Below, piece after piece: positions 31,165 through 38,240 of a stretch of 38,240 nt of DNA (its first letter is position 1; every line of letters begins with the position of its first letter). The notes beneath the pieces were generated by a model that was given only the letters and a program-made list of their open reading frames with translations, had not been told where the DNA came from and searched no databases. The stretch spans positions 1 to 38,240 of the IMG/VR virus record IMGVR_UViG_3300045912_000291; one strand, given 5' to 3'. The position numbers and the translations under genes are program-made. The DNA is from a virus.

Positions 31165-31485
31165 TCAGCCGTGCTCGGCCCCGGACGAAGTCGACGTCTT
31201 CTTGCGTGAGCGACGGCCCGCTGGCCGCGCAGACGACGGTCTCCCCTCGCCACCTTCCCGCAGGACCGCCGAGCTGCGAGCGTGCACGTTTCCCTCCGGC
31301 TCCAGCGTCTCCGGCGCGCGCCGCACGGCCGCGTTGACCGGCGCCGCCGCCACGGCGAGCTTCACCTCCTCCGCCAACCGCTGCCGGACCAACGCCCGAC
31401 CGTAGGTGTCCTCCACCGTCAGCACGAGACCCGCCCGGACCATCCCGAGCCGGCCGCGAAACGATCGCAATGCCCGAACTTGCAT
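31165..31485 (-). CDS. Small protein downstream of the capsid gene, 106 aa
   Basis: ATG 31485 has GGAGGT five bases upstream, right after the terminator T-run. The N-terminal 45 residues (QVRALRSFRGRLGMVRAGLV, LTVEDTYGRALVRQRLAEEV) resemble short phage proteins common beside capsid genes. The C-terminal half is low-complexity and overlaps the upstream extension of the next gene by about 80 bp. A -1 shift at its GAG-GGG codons would continue into the SGPSL sequence. Function unknown. Confidence 0.68.
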   Translation of the reverse strand: MQVRALRSFRGRLGMVRAGLVLTVEDTYGRALVRQRLAEEVKLAVAAAPVNAAVRRAPETLEPEGNVHARSSAVLREGGEGRPSSARPAGRRSRKKTSTSSGAEHG

Positions 31486-31495
31486 GTCACCTCCG

Positions 31496-31532
31496 AAAAA
31501 AAAGCCGGCGGGACCACCACAGTCCCGCCGGC
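31496..31532 (-). terminator. Rho-independent terminator after the capsid gene
   Basis: On the minus strand, a perfect 11-bp stem GCCGGCGGGAC / GTCCCGCCGGC (31504-31514 and 31522-31532) with a 7-base loop, followed by eight T (31496-31503). It lies 43 bases after the capsid stop and just before the next ribosome site. Confidence 0.92.
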
Positions 31533-31575
31533 CACCACCTGCCACACACGAGGGGGGCGCGCGTGGCTACGGAGC

Positions 31576-32769
31576 TCAGGTCGTCGAGCCGGCCGGGAAG
31601 TTACCGTGCACGAACGCCGCCGGCCGCGAAACGGCCAGCGCCAGCCGCTCCTCCGCCAGGATCGTAACCATGTTCCGGCGGAAGTTGTCGCCATCTTCCG
31701 TCGAGACCATGATCGACGCCTGCTCGCGGTCGAACACCGTCGCCGCCATGCGGAACGCGCCCACCAGGAACTCGTCCACCTGCATCGCGTCGGACTCGAC
31801 CACCGGCAGACCCCACAGCATCGCCGGAGCGCGGCCAGTCGGAGCCGCCATCAGGTAGCGGTTCTCGTTGTCCTTCGTCAGCTCGATGTTGTGCCAATCC
31901 ACCGGATTCAGCACCACACCGGACGCCGGATAGAACGCCAGCCGCACCTGGAGGATCGCGTGACGGATCACGTCGATGTAGGTGTCGGTCGACTTCGCGT
32001 AGGCGCCAGAGTAGACGGTCGCCTGCGGGATCAGACCCAGGATATTCTCCCCGGTGCCGTCGCCGAGCAGGAGCTGATCCTCTTCCGCGATCTTCAGACC
32101 CCAGGTCAGCCGCCCGTCGATCAGGGTCCGCAGCTGCTTGAAGTCCGCCAGCACCTGGCGCGTGGCCAGGATCCAGTGCGCGATCGTCCGAACCGGCACG
32201 TCCTCGCGGGAGTACGTGATGTTCGACTCCGGCTTAAGCGTGCCCTCCGACACAACGTCCGCCGCCGACGTGTAGACGTTTTCACGGACCCACTCGATCA
32301 GGTTCGAGTCAGTCGTGCCCTGGTCGAGCAGCGCACGGATGGTCAGCGGCCGCAGCGGCTCCTCGATGACGCCCGGAAGGCGCGTCGACCAGATGCCAGA
32401 GCCGCCCGAGCCCGTGAGCGACGTGATCGTCTTGAGCTGGTGCGCCCGCCCCTTGCCGCGACCGCCCGCCGCCACAAACTCCTTCAGCTCCGGCGACTCG
32501 ACGAACACCTCGCCCGCCGACTTCTCGCGCTGCGGCGCGCCCGCAGACCGCTGCTCGCCGACCTTCTGCTCAAGCGCGAACAGCCGGTCGTGCAGCTCCT
32601 GACCCTTCTTGGACAGCTCCGCGATCGCGTCCTTGGTGCCTTCCTGCACCTTGCCGAACCGCTCGAGATCCTCCTGCGCCTTTTTCGTAGCGACGAGCAC
32701 CTCGGCGTCTCGCTCCTTCATCGCCTCGCGGATGCCCGCAAGCAGCGAAGTCCTCTCTTCCTGGTTCAT
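31576..32769 (-). CDS. Major capsid protein (HK97 fold)
   Basis: 397 aa. An N-terminal coiled coil (about residues 1-80, including DLERFGKVQEGTKDAIAELS) serves as the scaffolding delta-domain and should be removed by the adjacent protease. The mature region shows LLDQGTTDSNLIEWVRE, PVRTIAHWILATRQVLAD, EDQLLLGDGTGENILGL, GVVLNPVDWHNIELTKD and LWGLPVVESDAM, all standard for HK97-type capsids. GAGGAG lies upstream of ATG 32769, and the start overlaps the protease stop as ATGA. Followed by a strong terminator. Confidence 0.95.
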   Translation of the reverse strand: MNQEERTSLLAGIREAMKERDAEVLVATKKAQEDLERFGKVQEGTKDAIAELSKKGQELHDRLFALEQKVGEQRSAGAPQREKSAGEVFVESPELKEFVAAGGRGKGRAHQLKTITSLTGSGGSGIWSTRLPGVIEEPLRPLTIRALLDQGTTDSNLIEWVRENVYTSAADVVSEGTLKPESNITYSREDVPVRTIAHWILATRQVLADFKQLRTLIDGRLTWGLKIAEEDQLLLGDGTGENILGLIPQATVYSGAYAKSTDTYIDVIRHAILQVRLAFYPASGVVLNPVDWHNIELTKDNENRYLMAAPTGRAPAMLWGLPVVESDAMQVDEFLVGAFRMAATVFDREQASIMVSTEDGDNFRRNMVTILAEERLALAVSRPAAFVHGNFPAGSTT

Positions 32770-33455
32770 AGCTTCAGCTCCTCGATCAGACTGATGACAC
32801 GGACATCGGCCAGCAGCGACTTGACGTCCACCGCAGACCCGTTGTTTGCCGCTTCGCCACCTGCCTCACGCAGGAGCTTTCCCAAACCATGCCCGGCGAT
32901 GGCCTTGGCCTGGGACCGAGAAAAACCACCTGCCTCACGCAGGAAGTCCTCGAATTCCGACATGGACGGCAGATCGCCATCCCAACCCTTGACGGCGACG
33001 ACTTGCGCCGCCTCGTTGGCCGGGAACGTGACGATCGACCCCTCCCACAGATTAACCCGCTTAAGGGACCGAATGCCAGCCCGCGAATCGTAGTCGTCCT
33101 CGACGACGTCGAACCCGATGGACATCCCACCGATCGCGCCCGCCTTCAGGAGAGCCCGCGCCTCGCGCGCGCGCTGCACTTCGGCGACCAGGAGCTGCCC
33201 CTTTACGTACAGCCCGACATCGTCCTCGCGCATTTCCAGGAACGGCCCCAGCGGCTCGCCCGCACGGTGCTGCCAAAGGATCGGCGGCAGCCGACCCTTG
33301 CCGGCCCACTCCTCGAGCGATTCGCGGAAGGCCCCAGGGACCACCACCTCGCGGTAGTAGTCCACCTTGTCGTACACCGACAGGTAGCCCTCGAACTCGC
33401 CCGCCTCCGAGACGGACCGCACCTCGAACGGGAACGCCCGTACCTTGCGCTTCAT
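32766..33455 (-). CDS. Prohead maturation protease (HK97 gp4-like)
   Basis: 229 aa. The catalytic pair is visible: His 63 in PPILWQH and Ser 112 in AIGGMSIGF, with FEGYLSVYDKVDYYREVVVP before them and LWEGSIVTFPANEAA after. The C-terminal tail has two LREAGG segments around SRSQAKAIAGHGLGK, usual in this family. It would cleave the capsid delta-domain and itself. ATGA overlaps on both sides link portal, protease and capsid. Confidence 0.93.
   Translation of the reverse strand: MKRKVRAFPFEVRSVSEAGEFEGYLSVYDKVDYYREVVVPGAFRESLEEWAGKGRLPPILWQHRAGEPLGPFLEMREDDVGLYVKGQLLVAEVQRAREARALLKAGAIGGMSIGFDVVEDDYDSRAGIRSLKRVNLWEGSIVTFPANEAAQVVAVKGWDGDLPSMSEFEDFLREAGGFSRSQAKAIAGHGLGKLLREAGGEAANNGSAVDVKSLLADVRVISLIEELKL
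32857..32944. repeat. 19-bp direct repeat in the protease gene
   Basis: CCACCTGCCTCACGCAGGA occurs at 32857-32875 and 32926-32944, each encoding LREAGG. Each copy contains a CCTGC-CTCAC-GCAGG inverted repeat. Confidence 0.85.
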
Positions 33456-34855
33456 TTTTCGCCCTCACCGGCCGCCGACGGGGACTGCTCCACCTGCAGG
33501 AACGCCCGCAACGCCGATCGCACCTGTTCCGCCTCCGGACTGGCCCCGCCAGCCACCAGCTGCGCCAGCGACACCAGACTACTCTGGACGGTCGGCACGT
33601 CGCCACCCTCAATCGGCGGGAGATTCTCCCGCGCCCGGATCTCGTTGCGGACCATGATGCCATTCTGCGACATCGACGAGTAGAACGCGGCGCGCGCCGT
33701 CGAGTCGCCACGCATCAGCGCGTCCAGGTTGAACTCCGCAAACAGAACCTTCTGATCCTCCGGAGTCAGGAGCTGCCGCCAGATTTCCTGCTCGATCCGC
33801 CGGACAATCGGCGCCAGCCCCAGCTTTTGCCAACCCAAGATCACCTGCTCGATGCCGGAGCCCCACATGGTCTGCCCCTCGGGCGCATGCCCGACCAGGA
33901 CCGGGGGAACGTCGTACCAGCGGCAGATTTCCTCGACCGAGAACCGCCGCGAGTCGAGCAGCTCGACATCCGCCGGCTTCAGCGTCAGCTGCTCGAACTT
34001 GGTCGCATTCTCGAGCACCATCACGCCGCCCTGCCGATCGTCCGCGTCGCCGTTTCCCGTGCCCGAGAACGCCTGGACGGCGGTCCGGTAGGCGGTCCGC
34101 TGCTCGGGAGTCAGCCATTGCCCGACCGTGACGAAGCCCGACGCGCGTAGCCCATTCCGCCACGAGTTACTGGCCGCCCGGTCGCCCGCGATGGCCATGC
34201 CCAGCGAGTTGCGCGCGTACTCGATCCGCGACAGACCCGTGTAGCCGTCCATCGTGCGATCGAGCACCACGAACACGTCCTCGGCCCCGAGGATTTCCTC
34301 CTCCATCCCGTCCGCCGCGTAGTGGTACTCGAGCACGCCGGACTTCAGCATCACGACCGTCATGAACTCCGGCCGCAGCGGGATCAGCGCTACCAGCCGC
34401 CCGCCCACCTTGACCTTGCGCGCGTAGGCCGCACCCCAGGTCAGCATGCCAGCGACCATCGCCTGCCAGAACACGGACGCGGACATCTGCGAATTCGGCC
34501 GGTCGTGCAGGATGGTGTACAGCGGCAGCTCGCCCGCCACGGTCGCCGTGTTGCCGTCCCCGACCCGCATGAGCTTAAGAGGCAGCGTCGAAATGACCGA
34601 CGCATACCGGAATACGCAACCCCACACCGCGGAGAGCTGCAGCGCCGTCTCCGGATTGATCCGGATGCCGCCCCAGGACGTCGACTCGTTGACCGGCCCC
34701 GCCACGCTGTCGGCCGGCGCCCAGCGCCGGAACGTCGACCGGACCGCGCCGAATACCGTCTGGTAGAAAGGCTGAAAAAACCGTTTGATGCCACGCGGAC
34801 CGCCGCGCGCGCGGAACCGTAGCGGGACCGAGACCGAACGTCGCATCTGAGTCAT
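33452..34855 (-). CDS. Portal protein (HK97 family)
   Basis: 467 aa. NPETALQLSAVWGCVFRYAS, DRPNSQMSASVFWQAMVAGM, GLSRIEYARNSLGMAIAGDR and SVEEICRWYDVPPVLVGH are the standard landmarks of HK97-type portals, the dodecameric ring through which DNA enters. The C-terminal stretch is disordered and glutamate-rich. Its ATG overlaps the terminase stop as ATGA. Confidence 0.95.
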   Translation of the reverse strand: MTQMRRSVSVPLRFRARGGPRGIKRFFQPFYQTVFGAVRSTFRRWAPADSVAGPVNESTSWGGIRINPETALQLSAVWGCVFRYASVISTLPLKLMRVGDGNTATVAGELPLYTILHDRPNSQMSASVFWQAMVAGMLTWGAAYARKVKVGGRLVALIPLRPEFMTVVMLKSGVLEYHYAADGMEEEILGAEDVFVVLDRTMDGYTGLSRIEYARNSLGMAIAGDRAASNSWRNGLRASGFVTVGQWLTPEQRTAYRTAVQAFSGTGNGDADDRQGGVMVLENATKFEQLTLKPADVELLDSRRFSVEEICRWYDVPPVLVGHAPEGQTMWGSGIEQVILGWQKLGLAPIVRRIEQEIWRQLLTPEDQKVLFAEFNLDALMRGDSTARAAFYSSMSQNGIMVRNEIRARENLPPIEGGDVPTVQSSLVSLAQLVAGGASPEAEQVRSALRAFLQVEQSPSAAGEGEK

Positions 34856-36576
34856 GCCCTCACAGGATCCGCAAAGAAGCCCGCAGGATCGCCCGCCTCA
34901 ACCCCGTCCACCAACGCCACGCCGAGCGCCATGAGCACGGAGCACATCCCGTCGATCTTGTCCGGAGACCGCGACTTATCCGGCGCCAGGTTCATGTTCA
35001 CGTTGCGCCGCGTGATCAGGTTCGCCGCATTCCAGGTCAAGACCGGATGGTTGCCGTGCGACAGCCGCCCGCCGACGTACAACCGCTCCAGCTCCTGCAT
35101 CGCCGGATGGTAGGACTGCGGACCCTGAATGAACTTCACCATCGGCAGCCCGTGCCCCACCAACCGATTCACCAGGTCGCTGGCATTCCAGGGATCATAC
35201 GCGACTTTTGCCGGCAAGAACCGCTGCCAGTCGGCAAGGATATCGGCCTCGACGACCGCGTAGTCCAGCACGTCGCCAGGCACTACCTGCACCAGACCGG
35301 CCTCCGCCCACGCCTGGTACGGCACCGAGCCCCGCTGCGTCCGCTGCGAAACCGCCTCCTCCGGAACCCAGTACCGACCCCACACGAAGTAGTGCCCGCC
35401 CTTGCGCCAAAGCCACCAACAGGACGCCATGTCCTGAGACGATGCCAGGTCGATGCCGCCCCAGCACGGCGACCCGAGCAGCTGATCCGGGAGCACAGGC
35501 TGGCCGCACCTCTTCCACTTCGTCAGGTTGATCCAGCCGCGCGCCGAGCTGGCCTGCCGATTCAGCCGCTTGATGCGGAACTCCGCCAGCCGACCCGGCA
35601 TTTCCCGCGCCTCGGTCGCCAGCTGGCGCATGTCCCGCAGGAGCATGGGATTTTCCGAGAACAGCGGGTTCGCCTTCGGCCACGCCCGCTCGTCGAAGTC
35701 GTCGTCCTTGTCGTCGACCGCGAAGATCAGCGCCAGGAAATGGTCCGCCGGAACCACCCCCTGCAGCACCCGCTTAGAAAACTCGCGCAGCTCCGGCCAC
35801 GGGCCCGGCGTCTCGTACCCCTCCGTGGTGCAGAACAGAAACAGCGGATTCGCTCGAGCACCGGCAGCCGACAGCAGGACGTTGTACAGGTCGTGGTTTT
35901 TGTGAGCGTGCACCTCATCCAGGCAGACAGCCGACGGATTCAACCCGTCCTGCGTCGACGCCTTCGCGTTAATCGGCCGGAACGAGCCTCCATTCGCGTA
36001 CCGAACGATCGAGTTAGCAAACGCCTCGATCCCGTAATGCTCCCGGAGCGCCGGCAGCCGGTCGATCATCCGAGCCGCGATCTTCCACACCACCCGCGCC
36101 TGGTCCCCGGTCGTGGCCGCAGCCACCACCTGCGGACCGACCTCCGGCTCCTCCGCCAGCAGGTACAGCAGGATCCCGGCGGCAATGGTGCTCTTCGCAT
36201 TCTTGCGCGCGGTCGCCAGCAAGCAGCGCGCAAACCGCCGGCCGCCATCCGGCCGCCGAAACCCGAACAGCTGCACCACCAGGAACACGTGCGCGTCGCA
36301 CAGCCGGATACTCGGGGAATCCCACACCCCCTCGACGTGCGGCAGGAGCTCGATGAACGCGCACGCCTTGTTCGCCTGCGCCGGCGACCACAGGAACGGC
36401 GGCCGGCGGCCCGCCGCGCGCTTCAGATCCTTGAGAAACCGCCGAGCTGCCAGCCGGATCCACAGCCCGTACCGAGCCCCAGACCTATCCCCAGCCGCAT
36501 CCTCCGCGTAGGCGATCGCCCGGAAAACGAAATCAGTGCGCCCGATCCTCGCCGGGCTCCGAGTCGAACTCGGCAA
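34852..36576 (-). CDS. Terminase large subunit
   Basis: About 574 aa. The packaging ATPase has a variant Walker A (ARKNAKST, about residues 122-130) and Walker B (CLDEVHAHK, about 218-226); the nuclease domain shows GGIDLASSQDMAS and VAYDPWNAS acids. The family start normally lies just before DFVFRAIAYAED. Here no ATG or GTG is available, so TTG 36576 is chosen; TTG 36651 would add 25 residues. The start overlaps the small subunit gene. Confidence 0.92.
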   Translation of the reverse strand: MPSSTRSPARIGRTDFVFRAIAYAEDAAGDRSGARYGLWIRLAARRFLKDLKRAAGRRPPFLWSPAQANKACAFIELLPHVEGVWDSPSIRLCDAHVFLVVQLFGFRRPDGGRRFARCLLATARKNAKSTIAAGILLYLLAEEPEVGPQVVAAATTGDQARVVWKIAARMIDRLPALREHYGIEAFANSIVRYANGGSFRPINAKASTQDGLNPSAVCLDEVHAHKNHDLYNVLLSAAGARANPLFLFCTTEGYETPGPWPELREFSKRVLQGVVPADHFLALIFAVDDKDDDFDERAWPKANPLFSENPMLLRDMRQLATEAREMPGRLAEFRIKRLNRQASSARGWINLTKWKRCGQPVLPDQLLGSPCWGGIDLASSQDMASCWWLWRKGGHYFVWGRYWVPEEAVSQRTQRGSVPYQAWAEAGLVQVVPGDVLDYAVVEADILADWQRFLPAKVAYDPWNASDLVNRLVGHGLPMVKFIQGPQSYHPAMQELERLYVGGRLSHGNHPVLTWNAANLITRRNVNMNLAPDKSRSPDKIDGMCSVLMALGVALVDGVEAGDPAGFFADPVRA

Positions 36577-37036
36577 GGCCCGCGAACGGATTGGACCGGC
36601 CTGCGCCCTCACTCGCGGACACCCGCGGACGCGCAGCCGGCGAGAACCCAAGCTCGGCCGCCGCCTTGAGCATGATCATGGCCTGCTTGTTGACGACCGG
36701 CAGGTACGGATTCTGAATCGGCTCGCCTTTCTGCGGCGACCGGACGATCAGCCCGCCCACTGCCACCTTCTCGACCGCCTGCCGATGCAGATCCTCGGCG
36801 ACCACCCACACCGTGAGCACGCCCCGGTCGATCCGCCCGAGCACGCCGGCCGGCGCGTGCTCGAGCGCGTAGTCCCACGCCTGACGCTGGGACGGCGAGA
36901 ACCAGTCCGGCGCCTCCTTCAGCTTGCCGACCACCTGCGGCTCGGCCGCACGCGCCGCATGCCGCGCAGGACGAAGCGTGCCCTGCAGATTGTGCAGTGC
37001 GGTAGGTTTCGGCTTGCGCCCACGAACCGCCATCAC
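36533..37036 (-). CDS. Terminase small subunit (P27 family)
   Basis: 167 aa. AVRGRKPKPTALHNLQGTLR is the hallmark P27 start, followed by APDWFSPSQRQAWDYALEHA, a central helical region (DRGVLTVWVVAEDLHRQAVE) and NPYLPVVNKQAMIMLKAAAE. It recognises phage DNA for packaging with the large subunit. GTG 37036 overlaps the PLD-like gene stop as GTGA; ATG 37033 is one codon on. Confidence 0.93.
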   Translation of the reverse strand: MMAVRGRKPKPTALHNLQGTLRPARHAARAAEPQVVGKLKEAPDWFSPSQRQAWDYALEHAPAGVLGRIDRGVLTVWVVAEDLHRQAVEKVAVGGLIVRSPQKGEPIQNPYLPVVNKQAMIMLKAAAELGFSPAARPRVSASEGAGRSNPFAGLAEFDSEPGEDRAH

Positions 37037-37770
37037 ACCTCCGCGACATCGAGCTCGCCCATCTCGCCAAGCCCGCCAGCATCCCCAACCTCCACGCCGA
37101 GCACGTCGTCCCAGGATTCGACCGCCCGTTGATCCGCCTCCGCCGCCTTCTTGACCAGGCCCTCAAAGAATCGCTTAGACCGCACCTCACCGTCTAGCCC
37201 GGCCGGCGCCTTGAACACGTCATCGACCAGCGCCAGGAAGAACGCCGCCAGCTCCGGCGACTCCGAGATGTCGAAATTCTCGACCCGCTCGTTCCGGTTC
37301 AGATTCATCGACGACCGCATCACGACCGACCAGTCGTCGTTCGTCAGCACCGCGAACTTCGCATGGGTCCGGCAGGACCGGAAAGAGTCCACACCGAACG
37401 CGGCGACCAGCGGACCCGCGATCTCCGGCTTCCGCCCGAAAAACGAGCGATCCACGATCCAGCGCGCGGACCGGATGCGCCCGTCCCGGTAGAACGCGAG
37501 CGCCTCCTGCTGGTCGTACATCCCCATCGTCCAGGTCGAGATCGACAGGTCGGCCGGCCCGATTTGATCCAGGACGTGCCGGAGCATGTCAACCATCGAA
37601 AACTGGCCGTTCGTGAGCCCGCAGATTTCCACGCCCTTCTCGATCGGACCGATCATCCGCGCCGCCTCGAGATGGGACGCGACGAAACGCCGCCCCATCG
37701 AGCGCCGCCGGACCGCGGGCTGCACCGCCACCTCAAACAGATCCTTGTCATGCCGGAGCGCGCGAGTCAC
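37033..37770 (-). CDS. Phospholipase D-like (single HKD) protein
   Basis: 245 aa. THAKFAVLTNDDWSVV (His 136, Lys 138, Asp 145/146) followed by RSSMNLN (153-158) makes one HxK...D...S-x-N motif of the PLD superfamily; PLD nucleases with one motif act as dimers. Upstream of the terminase genes, it could be a DNA nuclease in packaging or host takeover. GTG 37770 follows GGAGGG and a 6-bp hairpin. The superfamily call is fairly good; substrate unknown. Confidence 0.75.
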   Translation of the reverse strand: MTRALRHDKDLFEVAVQPAVRRRSMGRRFVASHLEAARMIGPIEKGVEICGLTNGQFSMVDMLRHVLDQIGPADLSISTWTMGMYDQQEALAFYRDGRIRSARWIVDRSFFGRKPEIAGPLVAAFGVDSFRSCRTHAKFAVLTNDDWSVVMRSSMNLNRNERVENFDISESPELAAFFLALVDDVFKAPAGLDGEVRSKRFFEGLVKKAAEADQRAVESWDDVLGVEVGDAGGLGEMGELDVAEV

Positions 37771-37885
37771 GAACCCTCCAACGGCAGCGCCGTTTGTGGA
37801 CTTTCAGCGCCAGTATTAGCATATACAGCCGCAGCGCGCGCGCCTTTTCCTGCTTTTGTGGAGCGCCAGCGAGACTGTCCCCCGA
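37771..37885 (-). promoter_or_regulatory. AT-richer gap before the packaging genes
   Basis: 115 bp between the methyltransferase stop and the PLD-like gene. It contains TATATGCTAATACT on the minus strand, a possible -10 region without a good -35; imperfect direct repeats TTTGTGGA...GCGCCAG; and a perfect hairpin AACGGC-AGC-GCCGTT (37780-37794) just before the GGAGGG ribosome site. It is a candidate late promoter and leader. Confidence 0.4.
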
Positions 37886-38240
37886 CTATGCCGCCCGACG
37901 CCGCGCGGCAGCGACCTCGGAGAACGTCCGCCCATCCTCCAGGACCGCCGACTTGCCCGTGAACGCCTCCCAGCGCCGCACGATCACGTCGACGAACCTC
38001 GGCTCCAGCTCGACCAGCCTGGCCCGCCGGCCATGCTGCTCCGCAGCAATCAGGGTCGAACCCGACCCGCCGAACGGATCCAGCACGATGTCGCCGATCC
38101 GCGACGAATTGAGCAGCATCCGCCCGATCAGCTCGGTCGGCTTCATGGTCGGATGCTCCTCCGAGCGCTTCGGCTTGGCGACCCGCAGCACGGTCGGCTG
38201 CACGGCCTCGACCACCAGGCCCTCGCCCCGCACCAGGACC
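37886..38240 (-). CDS. ParB-domain DNA methyltransferase, C-terminal part (cut by the window end)
   Basis: Continuation of the gene at 1-1048. SEEHPTMKPTELIGRMLL and VLDPFGGSGSTLIAAEQHGR (SAM-binding FxGxG) and ELEPRFVDVIVRRWEAFTGK form the C-terminal half of the enzyme. The in-frame sequence at the window edge is VLVRGEGL. The stretch around a conserved DY...HEP element that normally lies between the two halves is not found on either side, so about 30 bases may be missing between the window ends. Confidence 0.88.
   Translation of the reverse strand, partial: VLVRGEGLVVEAVQPTVLRVAKPKRSEEHPTMKPTELIGRMLLNSSRIGDIVLDPFGGSGSTLIAAEQHGRRARLVELEPRFVDVIVRRWEAFTGKSAVLEDGRTFSEVAAARRRAA

Noticed and set aside
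31282-33093. Plus-strand open frame of 603 codons opposite capsid and protease.
   Set aside because: Antisense of well-recognised structural genes with Arg/His-rich shadow composition.
35047-36669. Plus-strand open frame of 540 codons opposite terminase.
   Set aside because: Same reasoning: shadow of the large terminase gene.
1-38240. CRISPR arrays, tRNA genes and insertion sequences.
   Set aside because: No regularly spaced repeats, no cloverleaf-like sequence and no transposase were seen.

Overview
The window is an essentially complete genome of a tailed phage or prophage with a long non-contractile (siphovirus-type) tail, HK97-like head and P27-type terminase. It is very GC-rich. The likely host is a high-GC Gram-negative bacterium such as a beta- or gammaproteobacterium, because there is an overlapping Rz/Rz1-type spanin pair with a lipobox. 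Both window ends fall inside one ParB-domain DNA methyltransferase gene: its N-terminal part is at 1-1048 and its C-terminal part at 37886-38240. The sequence is therefore best read as a circle, or a terminally redundant genome, opened inside that gene.

Layout. A divergent promoter region at 4893-4988 splits the genome into two transcription units. The minus-strand unit starts with a Cro-like HTH gene at 4892. It runs leftwards through small regulators, a second HTH protein, a VRR-NUC nuclease, a membrane-anchored fibronectin-like protein, an HNH nuclease and the methyltransferase. It then crosses the window ends into a PLD-like protein, terminase, portal, protease, capsid, a sugar-transfer cassette, head-tail connectors, tail genes, central fibre, accessory fibres and lysis genes, ending at 10474. 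Adjacent genes very often overlap by the four bases GTGA or ATGA, which fixes many starts. The plus-strand unit (4989-10477) holds seventeen small, mostly unrecognised early genes, many preceded by a repeated CCACCACCACGGAG-type leader. One minus-strand gene (7000-7371) with its own promoter is nested among them.

Most notable are: (1) a 4.8-kb cassette between the capsid and connector genes encoding about five glycosyltransferase-like proteins, an FkbM-type methyltransferase, a second methyltransferase and two small proteins, which probably builds an O-methylated glycan on the virion or another target; (2) symmetric divergent promoters whose predicted start points coincide with the start codons, so both first genes are probably leaderless; (3) an exact 89-bp promoter, operator and leader repeat placed in front of two early genes, with a third, half copy that has replaced the 3' end of another gene; (4) a strong terminator just after the capsid gene; (5) the absence of any recognisable integrase, polymerase, helicase or primase.

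All assignments come from reading the translations; no database search was possible.
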